Positions 17,241-26,958 of a stretch of 64,000 bases of DNA are shown piece by piece; within the stretch, counting starts at the first letter, position 1, and every line of letters begins with the position of its first letter. The DNA lies in contig NZ_CP098023.1 of the NCBI RefSeq assembly GCF_030440425.1, positions 310,001 through 374,000 of the forward strand, read 5' to 3'. The notes below the pieces were generated by a model. That model was given only the letters and a program-made list of their open reading frames with translations. It was not told where the DNA came from and did not search any database. The position numbers were made by a program, and so were the translations under genes. This stretch comes from Microbulbifer sp. MI-G (lineage in GTDB: Bacteria > Pseudomonadota > Gammaproteobacteria > Pseudomonadales > Cellvibrionaceae).

Positions 17241-17885
17241 TTAAATAAAGTCCAACACAGCCATCATATTGTTGATCACTTGTGCGCCAGCCCGTTCCAG
17301 CAGGTGCGCGCGCGCCGGCTGGGCGAAGCCAACCACCCGCATCCCAGCCGCGGCGGCAGCCCGTACACCGGCTATGGAGTCCTCCACCACCAGGCAGTGA
17401 TCGGGCGCAATCCCCATGGTGTCCGCCGCGTGGAGGAACAGCTCGGGCCAGGGTTTGCCGCGGGACACATCCTCGGCACTGAAAATCCTGCCCTGGAAGT
17501 ACTCGTAGAGCCCGGTCTTGCGCAGGGTCAATTGCATTTTCTGGTGGGAGCCGGAGGAAGCCACGCAGCTGGGCAAACCCATCTGCACAAGCTGGTCAAG
17601 CAGGCCCTCTATGCCTGCTACAGGCTGTAACTCTGCGTGAAAGGCCTCGCGGATACGCCGCTCGGTATTGCCGAAATAGTGATCCGGCAAGGGTCCGCCG
17701 TAGCGCTTTTCGATTTCCAGCAGGCAATCCTCGGCGGGGCGGCCGCTGAACTGTTCGTCGAGTTCTTCTGCGCTGGTGGGCATACCCAGCTTGTTCATCT
17801 CTTCGGCCAGTATGCGACAGACGATATGCTCGCTGTCTACCAGCACACCGTCGCAATCGAAAATGACCAATTCTGTGGAGGGCAT
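17241..17885 (-). CDS. HAD-superfamily phosphatase (subfamily IA, YieH/beta-phosphoglucomutase-like)
   Basis: A 214-residue HAD hydrolase. Motif I is IFDCDGVLVDSE (Asp9 nucleophile, Asp11 acid/base), motif II is CVASSGS, the lysine of motif III is in SRGKPWPELFLHAA, and motif IV is CLVVEDSIAGVRAAAAAGM. A helical cap lies between about residues 18 and 80. These enzymes hydrolyse or isomerise small phosphosugars; E. coli YieH acts on 6-phosphogluconate. The specific substrate here is not clear. It starts 15 bases after the stop of a small membrane protein gene, so it sits at the end of an rsmE-led operon. Confidence 0.85.
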   Translation of the reverse strand: MPSTELVIFDCDGVLVDSEHIVCRILAEEMNKLGMPTSAEELDEQFSGRPAEDCLLEIEKRYGGPLPDHYFGNTERRIREAFHAELQPVAGIEGLLDQLVQMGLPSCVASSGSHQKMQLTLRKTGLYEYFQGRIFSAEDVSRGKPWPELFLHAADTMGIAPDHCLVVEDSIAGVRAAAAAGMRVVGFAQPARAHLLERAGAQVINNMMAVLDFI

Positions 17886-17900
17886 AATAGTTTGTGGGAA

Positions 17901-18266
17901 TCAGCGTGCTGAGAGTAGCATCAGGCCCAGTACCACGCCAAGAATACCGCTGATGCGCAGGAAATTTTCATTGCCGCGAGAGAGTTTGATCGCCAGCGCC
18001 TTGCCGCGTTCGAAGCCGATCTGCAGCATATAGGCGCCACTGAGCAGTACCAGTACGCCCAGTGCATTGAACAGAATATACCAGTGTCGGGTATCGGCAA
18101 TAAGCAGCAGGATCAGGCCAACCAGAATCCGGGCCCAGGCGGAAAAGGCGTATCCGGTTTTATTCAGTCGCTCACTGAGATTGCGCGCCAAATGTGGCCG
18201 CGCGATAATCGCCACGGACAGTGTGATGATGGCGATGCCCAGAAGCCATACAATCGCTTTAATCAT
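17901..18266 (-). CDS. Hypothetical small integral membrane protein
   Basis: A 121-residue, strongly hydrophobic protein with four predicted membrane helices at about residues 4-22, 44-60, 64-82 and 103-119. Short polar loops carry ARPHLARNLSERLNK and RGKALAIKLSRG. It has a good ribosome site (GGGAAGGA) and is followed after 15 bases by the HAD phosphatase gene. I recognise no family. The balanced helices and operon position make it a likely real gene. Confidence 0.65.
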   Translation of the reverse strand: MIKAIVWLLGIAIITLSVAIIARPHLARNLSERLNKTGYAFSAWARILVGLILLLIADTRHWYILFNALGVLVLLSGAYMLQIGFERGKALAIKLSRGNENFLRISGILGVVLGLMLLSAR

Positions 18267-18449
18267 GATTTTCCTTCCCTGTAGTGCCGGTCTTTATTTT
18301 CGCGGATATTGACCCTATAGCCAAGCTGTCCGCCGCAGGGGCGCAGGCTGTGAAAGCACAAGGCACTCTGCGCAGGGTAGCGGTATCCCCGGGGCGATGA
18401 TCCGGTGCGCCGCGCGAGAGCGGTCTGATCACCGGTAAAATACCACTGC

Positions 18450-19196
18450 TTACAGATCGCCCCACAGGTACTGCAGGATGGAGAGTGCAGCAATGGGGGC
18501 GGTCTCTGTGCGCATAACCCGCGGCCCAAGGCGCAGCGGGATAAAGTCACAGGCCAGTGCTGTGGCAATTTCCGCCTGTGACAGGCCACCCTCGGGGCCC
18601 ACCAGCAACAGGGCGGAATCGGGCTTTTCGTGCTCGGCCTGCCAGTGATGCAGGTCCAGCCGGGTGCGGTGGTGCAACACCAGTTTGGCTGCCGGGGTGG
18701 TGTCTTGCGCGAGGTTCTGCAGATAGTGCGCCAGTTTCACCGGTTCGGCAATGTCCGGCAGCAAATTCCGCCCGCACTGCTCACAGGCGCTGATGGCAAT
18801 CTGGCGCCAGTGGGTGCATTTTTTCTGCAGGCGCTCACCGGTGAGTTTTACCTCGCAGCGTTCGGTCAGCAGTGGCTGGAGTACAGTGGCCCCCAGTTCG
18901 GTCGCCTTCTGCACCACCCAGTCGAAACGCTCCCCGCGGGAAATGCCAATGGCCAGTGACAGCCCCAGAGGGGACTGGCGGTCTCCTTCCTGAAACGTAT
19001 CAATACACGCCCGCACACGTTTGCCGGTTGTAGCCAAGCTGGCACTGTATTCGCCGCCGCGACCATCAAACAGCGTGAGTGGATGACCGGTGCCCAGGCG
19101 CAGGACTTTCACCAGGTGCCGCGAGGCCGCCTCGCCCAGTTCAATGTCCCGGAGTCCTGAGAGTGGTTGCGCGGAGAAGATACGCGGGATGCGCAT
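18450..19196 (-). CDS. rsmE: 16S rRNA (uracil-1498-N3)-methyltransferase RsmE
   Basis: A 248-residue SPOUT-fold methyltransferase that methylates N3 of U1498 in 16S rRNA with S-adenosylmethionine. The start at MRIPRIFS (19196) fits the family and has AGGA upstream; a longer reading to 19370 adds 58 residues without resemblance. Visible blocks are the PUA-like N-terminus (HLVKVLRLGTGHPLTLFDGRGGEY), LAIGISRGERFDWVVQKATELGA, and the SAM-binding knot LLLVGPEGGLSQAEI with LRLGPRVMRTETAPIAALS at the C-terminus. The length matches E. coli RsmE (243). It heads a short operon with a membrane protein and a HAD phosphatase. Confidence 0.93.
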   Translation of the reverse strand: MRIPRIFSAQPLSGLRDIELGEAASRHLVKVLRLGTGHPLTLFDGRGGEYSASLATTGKRVRACIDTFQEGDRQSPLGLSLAIGISRGERFDWVVQKATELGATVLQPLLTERCEVKLTGERLQKKCTHWRQIAISACEQCGRNLLPDIAEPVKLAHYLQNLAQDTTPAAKLVLHHRTRLDLHHWQAEHEKPDSALLLVGPEGGLSQAEIATALACDFIPLRLGPRVMRTETAPIAALSILQYLWGDL

Positions 19197-20545
19197 AGAG
19201 GGGAAATCCTGTGTTGACACTTTTCCAGCTTTCGGGGCGGGAATTCCTGCAGCCCCATGACGATACCCCACAGCAGGATTGGAAACCCTTATCCAAAGCC
19301 TGCAAATAGCATCTGGACAGGCCATGTTAAAACAGGATGAAAACAGGTTTTTCTTTGCCGGGTAACGCAATCGCTGGAAATGCTTGGTGCCGGGGAGGAT
19401 ATCAAAAAAGGTTTGCTTTGCAAACCACGCTCACAACCATGCCTGTCAGCCTGAGATTTTAAGGGGGTTCTATTACAATTTGTTTTTAAGTGGAGAGCAG
19501 AGTTGCGATCAATCGTGCCGTTTCTGGGAAAAGGGCACCGTGGTAACCGAAGGCTGGCTGGATTGGTGCGTACCATGGATGCCTGGAAAAACGCAGAAGA
19601 ATTTTTTACAGAAGTATGCTTACAAAAGAGAGGCCAAGTATAGGATATTCATGGCGGCACGCTGTTTTTTGAATAAAATGAAATAGCTGAGTTGAACTCC
19701 GGGTAGTGGTAGACAGTTTTATAGGGTGCCCTGTAAGTATCGCGAATAGTGTATAGACTCCACCGCGATGCCGGCCTGTATAACAATTCTCGGATTACCC
19801 AATTAAGGTATACGGATCCGCTGTTGAATTGCCAGCGGACTAGAACCCGGGTAATTCACAATTTCAATAAGATGCCATTAATAGGGCGAGTAAAGCAGTG
19901 CTGGGTGTCATGATAAAAGATAACATGTGGTTTTGTTAGCGCTCTATTAAGTACTGTCTGTTTCCCTTTGAGCATCCATCATCCAGAGGTTGTGCTGCAG
20001 TCTGCAATGCAATTTTATCCTTCTAGAACTTTCGTTTTTCTCTCCCTGCAAACCTGTAATGAATAAAAAGTTATCCGGTAAGCCTTCTGTTGTACATATG
20101 TGCCAGTTTTGACAGGCTGCCATTCATCAGACTTTGGCAGAATTTCCAGTGAGCGCACTCTCTCTGTTTGTGTTGGTTTCAGGGCTGTAGAACTGCGTTG
20201 ATACAAAGCATAAATCTGACACGCCATCGGGCACTGTCAGAAAGACAAAATGTCCAGGTGGGATTGCAGTCGCAGTCACAATCAGGATAGAAACTATCGA
20301 TATTTCTTGAAGAGGGATTGATTTCTTGGCCTATCCCTTTCGAGCTGTTTGCGTCACTGTAACTGCCTGTTATTATGTTCGCGTATAGTATATGGAATAT
20401 CAATTTTCTAAATGGCCCTCTTGCTTCTCTAGCTGTAATCTAGAAAAATTTCGAAGAAGAGCAAGGTCGTCTACTGTCTAGCAATACTCACGCATACCTG
20501 CTTAAAATCTGGTATTGGAACTCAGTTACCATGGGGAAAGAAATC
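19197..20545. other. 1.3-kb AT-rich stretch without a convincing gene
   Basis: Between rsmE and the metzincin gene. The longest frames (19384-19686 plus, 20015-20227 minus, 20179-20403 minus) have no good ribosome site, no family pattern and frequent rare residues, so I do not call them. No rRNA, tRNA or insertion-sequence end was seen. The stretch is unusually long for this gene-dense window and may be the remains of lost genes or foreign DNA. Confidence 0.5.
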
Positions 20546-21817
20546 ATGAGAGGGATAACTTTATTTAAAATTTTTCTGTTAATGCTGCTACTCACAGATA
20601 ATACGATTGCTGAAGAAGTGTATGATTTGTTTTCAAAGCCCGGCAATGGAAATGCTGTGAGCGAAAAGAGTGAAATCCAGGCATCTGAACAGGGAAAAAA
20701 AGGAATTATCAATATAGGAAGGTTCAATGAAAATGTAAAAAAAATCACTCATGATTCCAGGGTCGTATTTGATTTGAAAGATAAAAAAATCTTGTTCAAG
20801 GTTGACAGGGTCGTAAGAAAGGGGGTTGAAAGATTCTCTTTTTCTGCATCAAGTGCCGATAGGGGTAATATTCAGATTTCTGAAAACAATGGCCGTGTTG
20901 TTGGTTCCCTGAATTATGCCGGTAAATTATTTAAGATAAGGTCTGATGAGAATGGCGATACTGTGTTAATCGAGGTTCCAAAAGAAGATCTGATTGATCA
21001 CGATGAAGCCTATCATGAGGATTATAATTACCTTCCCTTGATTGACCAAAGCCTGCTTGACTTCGGCAGTGTGGCTGAGGCAGGTGATTCAGGTTCAGAA
21101 TTTACTGTTATCGTTGCCTATACATCCAGTTTTGCAAACAGTGCAGGGGATATTACTGCGTATATGGATTTGCTTGAACTAGAAACGAATATGTCTTATG
21201 AAAACAGCGAAGTCCAAACCAGGGTAAAAATTGTCCACGCATACCAGACTGGTTATTCAGATAGCGGAAATTTTGCGACAGACCTAAACAGCTTTTCAAA
21301 CACCAGCAATGCACACACGCAACAATTATATGATTTAAGAAATCAATACAATGCCGATATTATGATGCTTCTTACCGGCAACAACTATAGTGGCTGTGGT
21401 CAAGCTAGATCCATTGGCGCTACAGAACAAAATGCACTGGCTGCGGCCAAGGAGAGTTGTGCAACAGGTAACTATTCATTTGGTCACGAAATTGGGCATT
21501 TATTTGGTGCGAGACACATTATCTCGCAAGACCCCTCCATGACACCCTTCCCGTATGGACACGGCTATTGTAATGTCACTGCAGGAACCTGGCGTACCGT
21601 GATGGCCTATAATTGCCCTCAGGGAACAGGGGGATCACGTATCCAGTATTGGTCTAATCCCGATGTGTATATACAGGGACAGGCCACAGGAACAAGAGAT
21701 ATCGAGTTCAATGCCAAGGTAATGAACGTGCGTGCTGTGGAGGTTGCCAATTTCAGGGTTTCCCCCACTCCAAATCTGGCATGGCTGATACCGGTTTTGC
21801 ATATAATCCTTTTCTAG
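20546..21817 (+). CDS. Secreted zinc metalloprotease of the metzincin type (reprolysin-like)
   Basis: A 423-residue exported protein. A signal peptide (about 1-18, ending near TIA) precedes a pro-region (to about 180). The protease domain opens with FTVIVAYTSSFANSAG and contains the full metzincin zinc site HEIGHLFGARH (314-324) and a Met-turn TVMAYNC with Met353. Similar domains occur in M12B reprolysin-like bacterial proteases. Several cysteines may form disulfides. The start at 20546 has GGGGAAAG upstream; an ATG at 20531 is possible. The C-terminus ends in a short hydrophobic run (AWLIPVLHIILF), perhaps a shortened anchoring tail. Codons are AT-rich compared with neighbours. Confidence 0.8.
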   Translation: MRGITLFKIFLLMLLLTDNTIAEEVYDLFSKPGNGNAVSEKSEIQASEQGKKGIINIGRFNENVKKITHDSRVVFDLKDKKILFKVDRVVRKGVERFSFSASSADRGNIQISENNGRVVGSLNYAGKLFKIRSDENGDTVLIEVPKEDLIDHDEAYHEDYNYLPLIDQSLLDFGSVAEAGDSGSEFTVIVAYTSSFANSAGDITAYMDLLELETNMSYENSEVQTRVKIVHAYQTGYSDSGNFATDLNSFSNTSNAHTQQLYDLRNQYNADIMMLLTGNNYSGCGQARSIGATEQNALAAAKESCATGNYSFGHEIGHLFGARHIISQDPSMTPFPYGHGYCNVTAGTWRTVMAYNCPQGTGGSRIQYWSNPDVYIQGQATGTRDIEFNAKVMNVRAVEVANFRVSPTPNLAWLIPVLHIILF

Positions 21818-21908
21818 CAAATCTACAGGCACGTTTGCCTTCTGGTGCGGGAGGTAGCTATGACTGGGAGCTGAAAAGTGACGAGACAAAGCCATTTGGG
21901 GAAAGTTG

Positions 21909-22085
21909 TCAGGCCGCCTGTTGGCCCTTAAATAGCGATAAAAGGGTATTTGCGTCTTTTTCCCCTGCCCGCTGCTTGCAGCGAGTCGGTGAGGGGGCGT
22001 ACATGCAATGGCCCAAAGCCGGTTTCCGGTTGGCGTGCCCATTATTTTTGGGTCCGCCTGCATAGCCGGGCACATAACCCCCCAT
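21909..22085 (-). CDS. Possible 58-residue small protein, unknown
   Basis: An ATG at 22085 opens a 58-codon frame that ends at 21909. The product starts [19 protein letters not shown] and ends in EKDANTLLSLFKGQQAA; it is glycine/proline-rich first and lysine/glutamine-rich later, with two cysteines. It fills a gap with no other gene. The composition is protein-like, but there is no clear ribosome site and an overlapping frame on the same strand (21635-22177) is longer. It could equally be part of a dispersed intergenic repeat. No family is recognised. Confidence 0.25.
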   Translation of the reverse strand: MGGYVPGYAGGPKNNGHANRKPALGHCMYAPSPTRCKQRAGEKDANTLLSLFKGQQAA

Positions 22086-22289
22086 CGGAAGTCGGCCGTG
22101 GTAAGTACCTCGCGCTGCGCGTTGGCCCTGCGAAGGATGCTATTCAACAACGCAATATCGCTGGCTGTATAGGCCACCTCGGTTCTTCACTGGGTGCCCA
22201 AGTAATACGATCAGGGGAATAGGTGCTGTCCCACCATGCCCCTGAACGCGAGGGTTTCGCCTGTGCGTCAAGTTCTGTTCGTTCCTGGG

Positions 22290-25200
22290 TCAAACCGTCT
22301 CCATGGATACCGGTACCCCGGGTCCCTCCAGGCCTTTGCGTTTGGGTCGGATCACTTCAATCACTTTGTACAGATTTGGCACCAGGATCAAAGTGACCGC
22401 AGTGGCGAAGAGGACACCAAAAGCGAGACTGATGACCATCGGGATCAGGAACTGTGCCTGGATGGAACGCTCGAACATAATCGGTACCAGCCCGATAAAT
22501 GTGGTAATGGACGTCAGGATAATCGGGCGGAAGCGGTCGCGCCCCGATTGGATCACCGCCTCCATCACCGCCCACCCCTGGGCGCGCAGCTGGTTGATCC
22601 GATCCATCAATACCAGGTTATCGTTCACCACAACGCCCGCTGCGGCGAGAAATCCGAGCATGGACATAATGCTGATATCATGCCCCATCAGCAGGTGTCC
22701 CACCACCGCACCGAAGAAGCCAAAAGGTACCGCGGTGAGAATGAGCAGCGGCTGCGAATAGGAGCGGAAGGCAATCGCCAGCAGTGCGTAAATGGCGAAC
22801 AAGGACAGCACAAAGAAAGCCAGGATAGCCCCGTTGAACTCCTCCTCCTCCTGCATCTCTCCCGCGGTTCTCAGGGAGAAGCCGGGGAAGCGGCGCTCCA
22901 GTTCTGGCACCAGACTTTCGCGCATATCCTTGAGGATTTCCTGCGCAGAGGACGTATTTGGTGTGATTTGTGCAGAGACCCGCACGGTGCGCTCGCGGTT
23001 ATTGCGGCGGATAGTGGTATAACCGGGTACATAGACCGCTTCGGCCACCGCCGAAAAGGGCACCTCGCCCGCAGTGGTGCGGATACGGATGCGATCCATC
23101 TGCTCTTCGCTGGCGCGTTCGTCTTGGGGGTAGCGTACCATCACCCGCACATCTTCGCGGCCCCTGGGAATACGTTGCACCTCCTCACCGTAGAAACCCT
23201 GGCGCACCTGCCTGGCGATATCGGCGAGGTTGACCCCCAGGGTGGTGGCGTAGGGCTTCAACTGGATTTCGATATCGCGGCGGGCACTGGTGAGGTTGTC
23301 GCGTACATCGTAGATACCGGCGTAGGTATTCAGCTTTTCTTCCACCGCATCTGCAGCGGCGCGCAGTTCATCCATATTCCCCGATGCAGTGCTCAGGTTC
23401 AGGCTCAAGCCATTGCCGCCGTCATTGATGGTGGAGTCGATATTCAGGTCCTCGACACTGGCGGGAAGTTCGCCGATCAGTGTGCGCCAGCGCAGCGCCA
23501 GGGTCTTGGACGTCACATCGCGCAGCTCGCCATCCACCAGCTGCAGTATGACGTAGATATTGCCGCGCCAATTGAACACCAAGGTATTTTCCAGAAAAGG
23601 CTGGCCCTGGTTCAGTGCCAGCATCCTCTCGTCTACCGCGAGTTTGTCCGCCGCCGCGAGTATCTGTTCCATCACCCGCTCGGATTCGCGAAAAGGCTCG
23701 CCGGAGGCCATGGTGGCCTGCAGCTCCAGCAGGTCAGAGGGTACCTGGGGGGCGAAGGAAGAGCCCACATAGCCACTCAGGAATACCGTGATCGAGAGCC
23801 CCAGAGCCAGCAGGAAGCCCATAACAGTGGTGCGGCTGTTACCGAGGGACTTTTTCAGCAGTGGCAGGTAGTAGCGGTCCCCGGCGGTTTTCATCGCCCC
23901 GGCAAAGTGCCCGCGCAGCGTCTGCAGCTTGATACCCAGTGTGGACCTGGCAGGCTTTTCCGGTTTCATGCCCACCAGATGCGCCGGCAGGATCAGCAGC
24001 GATTCCACCAGGGAGAAGACCAGACACAGCAACACCACCACGGGCAAAGACAGCATCATCTGAGCGGTGTAGCCGGGCAGAAACAACATGGGGATAAAGA
24101 ACACCATGGTGGAAGTCACGGCAAAGATCACCGGCGCAGAGACCTGTTTAACCCCCTCCTCCGCGGCCGCCAGGCCGGTAACCCCGCGATCGTGGGCGGC
24201 GTGCACTGCCTCCCCCACAATAATCGCATCGTCCACTACAATCCCCAGAATCAGCAGGAAAGCGAAGAGAGAGAGCATATTCAGGCTGACACCGGTGACC
24301 GGCAGCAGTGCGAAGGCACCGAGGAAAGCCACCACAATCCCCACGGTGACCCACAGGGCAAGCGCGGGGCGCAGGAACAGCATCAGTAGAATGAAAACCA
24401 GGGCGAAGCCACTCAGCGCGTTCTTGGTGAGCAGGTTCATACGGCCCTCAAAAGACTTGGAGAAGTCGAACCAGATATCGAACTCCATGCCCGGCGGCAG
24501 CTGTGCGCGGTTTTCCTCCATAAATGCTTTGATACGGTCCGCAGTGCCCACCACATCCAGGGGCTCGCCCTGGCTCACGCGCAGGTTCATGGCCGGATTG
24601 CCGTTAAAGCGGATGACGTTGTTGTACTCTTCGAAACCGTCGCGCACGGTGGCCACATCGCGCAGCAGCAGTACGGAGCCATCGGTGCGACTGACAACCG
24701 GGATACGCTCGAAGTCCTCTGCGTTATAGGCCTGGCCGCGGGTCTGCACCTGGATATCCCCGCGATCCGAACGCACCATGCCCGCGGGCAGGTCCAGGGA
24801 GGAGCGTCGCACGGCGTTGGCGACATCGCTGAAGCTCAGGTTATAGCGGCGCAAATCCAGTTCGGAGACCTCGATCGACAGTTCATCCGGGCGATCGCCC
24901 CAGACATCCACCCGGCGCACGCCGGGAATCAGCATCAATTTGTCGCGCAGATCCAGAGCGGTTTCCTTGAGCTGGTGTTCTGACACAGGCCCGCCCACAG
25001 CGATCATCATCAGCTGGGTATCCCATTCCTGCAGGTGGATAACCGGGCGCTCGATCCCCTCGGGAAAGGTGTTGATACTGTCTACTTGTGCCTTGATATC
25101 GTTCAGCAGGCGCAACTGGTCGTAGCCATCCACTGCCTGGATGTCCACCGAGGAGTGACTGCGGCGGGAGGCGGAATTGACCTCTTTGATCCCCTTGACC

Positions 25201-25421
25201 TCGGAGATAGCCTCTTCCACACGCACTGTCACCTGCTGTTCGACTTCTGCCGGGCCGGCGCCGGGGTAGGAAATGTCCACCTCAACGATGCCCGGCTGAA
25301 TCGCCGGGAACACTTCCCGGTCTATACCGCTGATGCCGAAAATGCCGCCGATAATAATCATAATCATCAGCAGGTTGGCGGCCTTGCTGTTGCGTGCAAA
25401 CCAGGAAATGATGCCGTTCAT
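22290..25421 (-). CDS. RND efflux permease (HAE-1 family), second system
   Basis: A 1043-residue RND transporter. It has the N-terminal helix (SKAANLLMIMIIIGG), large periplasmic loops, and the helix-4 proton-relay pair Asp-Asp in ILGIVVDDAIIVGEAVHAA, intact unlike the first pump in the window. The helix-10 block is AAAGVVVNDNLVLMDRINQLR. The last residues extend about 20 past the final helix. Its start shares one base with the stop of the adaptor gene (TGATG), so the two are coupled. The order adaptor-then-permease is the usual one. No outer-membrane channel gene is present. The substrate is unknown. Confidence 0.9.
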   Translation of the reverse strand: MNGIISWFARNSKAANLLMIMIIIGGIFGISGIDREVFPAIQPGIVEVDISYPGAGPAEVEQQVTVRVEEAISEVKGIKEVNSASRRSHSSVDIQAVDGYDQLRLLNDIKAQVDSINTFPEGIERPVIHLQEWDTQLMMIAVGGPVSEHQLKETALDLRDKLMLIPGVRRVDVWGDRPDELSIEVSELDLRRYNLSFSDVANAVRRSSLDLPAGMVRSDRGDIQVQTRGQAYNAEDFERIPVVSRTDGSVLLLRDVATVRDGFEEYNNVIRFNGNPAMNLRVSQGEPLDVVGTADRIKAFMEENRAQLPPGMEFDIWFDFSKSFEGRMNLLTKNALSGFALVFILLMLFLRPALALWVTVGIVVAFLGAFALLPVTGVSLNMLSLFAFLLILGIVVDDAIIVGEAVHAAHDRGVTGLAAAEEGVKQVSAPVIFAVTSTMVFFIPMLFLPGYTAQMMLSLPVVVLLCLVFSLVESLLILPAHLVGMKPEKPARSTLGIKLQTLRGHFAGAMKTAGDRYYLPLLKKSLGNSRTTVMGFLLALGLSITVFLSGYVGSSFAPQVPSDLLELQATMASGEPFRESERVMEQILAAADKLAVDERMLALNQGQPFLENTLVFNWRGNIYVILQLVDGELRDVTSKTLALRWRTLIGELPASVEDLNIDSTINDGGNGLSLNLSTASGNMDELRAAADAVEEKLNTYAGIYDVRDNLTSARRDIEIQLKPYATTLGVNLADIARQVRQGFYGEEVQRIPRGREDVRVMVRYPQDERASEEQMDRIRIRTTAGEVPFSAVAEAVYVPGYTTIRRNNRERTVRVSAQITPNTSSAQEILKDMRESLVPELERRFPGFSLRTAGEMQEEEEFNGAILAFFVLSLFAIYALLAIAFRSYSQPLLILTAVPFGFFGAVVGHLLMGHDISIMSMLGFLAAAGVVVNDNLVLMDRINQLRAQGWAVMEAVIQSGRDRFRPIILTSITTFIGLVPIMFERSIQAQFLIPMVISLAFGVLFATAVTLILVPNLYKVIEVIRPKRKGLEGPGVPVSMETV

Positions 25422-26665
25422 CAGTGACCCCCCGGATAGGTATTGTCCGTGGCGGCCCCGGTCACGGCAGTGGCCGGGGCCGCAGTCTTATCATCAACGC
25501 TGTCGGTCAGGTGTGCGGGTTTTTCGTTTAACGGGTTGGGCGTGAGGACCATCCCTTCGCGGGAGTAACCCAGGCTGGAGACGACCACGCGATCGCCAGT
25601 GGCGATATCGCCGCGCAGCCAGACCTTGTCGTCGACACTCTGCAGCAGTTCCACCGCTTTAAAGATCAGTTGATTCTCTTTATTCAACACCAGCAGGTGG
25701 TTTCCTTCATGCAGGGCCTGGCGCGGCAGTATCACGACGTCCTCGAAGGTTCTGCCGGCAATATCCGCCTCCACAAACAGGCCGTTCATCAGTGGCGCCG
25801 CGCCCTGGTAGGGATTTTCTACCTGCGCCACCGCGAAGATAAAGCGGCTGTTGGGATCGATGCTGGCTTCGGTGCGCACCAGCTGCGCGCGCCACTCCCG
25901 CTCGTGCCCGGCCACGACAGCCCTTAGGCGCACGGCAGGGCTGTTTTCGATTGATTGCCCCAGGGGCAGGTTCAAGAGCGCCAGCTGCTGATCGGTCAGG
26001 GGCAGGCGCACCTCGGCGATGCCGGTACTGTGAATTTTTGCCAGCCTGGTGCCCGGAGCGATGTATTGGCCCAGGTCGACATAGGTTTCTACCACGCGAC
26101 CGGCGAAGGGGGCTGTGATGGTGGTGCGCTCCAGGTCCAGAGCGGCCTGATCGCGATCCGCCCGTGCGGCCGCCACTGCGGCTTCCGCCGCGGCCAGTTG
26201 GGGTTTGCGCAGGAACAGGGCGTTGGCGGCCTCACTGCCCAGGTCTCGCCACTCCCGCTTGGCCTGCTTTGCACGGCCCTGCTCCTGGGCAAATGTGGAG
26301 TTGGCGTTGGCCAGTTGGGACTCGGCGCGGGTGACATTGTGCACATAGTCCGCCTGCTCAAGCTGCAGCAGGGCCTCCCCTGCCGAGAAAAAGCCGCCGG
26401 GTACGAATGCTGCATTGACACTTTCAATCACACCGCCGACACGGGCTACTAACTCAATCTCATGGCGGGCATTGACTGTGCCCTGGCTGGGCACCAACAG
26501 GGTCTGGGGACCGGGCGCTATATAGAGGATATCCGCCACGGGCGGGACCACCGTCTCTGCTGGCTTTTCCTGGGGTTTTGGCTTGAGGAGTACCGCTGCA
26601 GTGATGGCAATCGCCCCAACGCCTAAAACAATCATTAACAGCTTGTTCTTCTTGGATACTTTCAC
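25421..26665 (-). CDS. RND efflux periplasmic adaptor, second system
   Basis: A 414-residue adaptor with an N-terminal membrane helix (about 8-26) after a lysine-rich start and a proline-rich linker. The lipoyl halves are NARHEIELVARVGGVIESV and TITAPFAGRVVETYVDLGQY, separated by a helical hairpin (about 105-165). Beta-barrel and membrane-proximal parts follow, ending with the DRVVVSSLGYSREGMVL block. A 40-residue alanine/threonine-rich tail is longer than usual. It is the first gene of the pair and is divergent from tex, about 290 bases away. Confidence 0.88.
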   Translation of the reverse strand: MKVSKKNKLLMIVLGVGAIAITAAVLLKPKPQEKPAETVVPPVADILYIAPGPQTLLVPSQGTVNARHEIELVARVGGVIESVNAAFVPGGFFSAGEALLQLEQADYVHNVTRAESQLANANSTFAQEQGRAKQAKREWRDLGSEAANALFLRKPQLAAAEAAVAAARADRDQAALDLERTTITAPFAGRVVETYVDLGQYIAPGTRLAKIHSTGIAEVRLPLTDQQLALLNLPLGQSIENSPAVRLRAVVAGHEREWRAQLVRTEASIDPNSRFIFAVAQVENPYQGAAPLMNGLFVEADIAGRTFEDVVILPRQALHEGNHLLVLNKENQLIFKAVELLQSVDDKVWLRGDIATGDRVVVSSLGYSREGMVLTPNPLNEKPAHLTDSVDDKTAAPATAVTGAATDNTYPGGH

Positions 26666-26958
26666 CGGCTGCCTCTACTCCGCTTCATCATGGAAGTTGG
26701 TCAAATTTTGACTAGCGAGCATTTTACTGGAGTTTGATGCAGATACGAGGGGATTTCTCTGCAGGTCGCCGCACAAGCTGGCGCCCTGTCGCAAACCTTT
26801 CTCACCGCGCTCCTGTGGAGCATAATGCCGGCCCGATTTACCCTGATACCGGAGGGGCAGCGGGCCCGCTCACTGCCATCAAAACCGATGGGCTGTGATC
26901 CGGTTGAATGCCGCTCCCAGGGGTACGAGCCCTCTCGCAAAATGGATGTAAACATCAC

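Noticed and set aside
18263..18451. An open frame between rsmE and the small membrane protein gene that ends in an ATGA overlap
   Set aside because: The overlap and the RVNIRENKDRHYREGKS end look attractive, but no ATG, GTG or well-placed TTG start lies after the rsmE stop, codon choice is not coding-like, and the frame only stays open by running through rsmE.
22236..24389. A 717-codon open frame on the plus strand
   Set aside because: It is antisense to the RND permease and rich in His, Gln and Arg, as expected from the complement of a GC-rich gene. It has no ribosome site and no protein family pattern.
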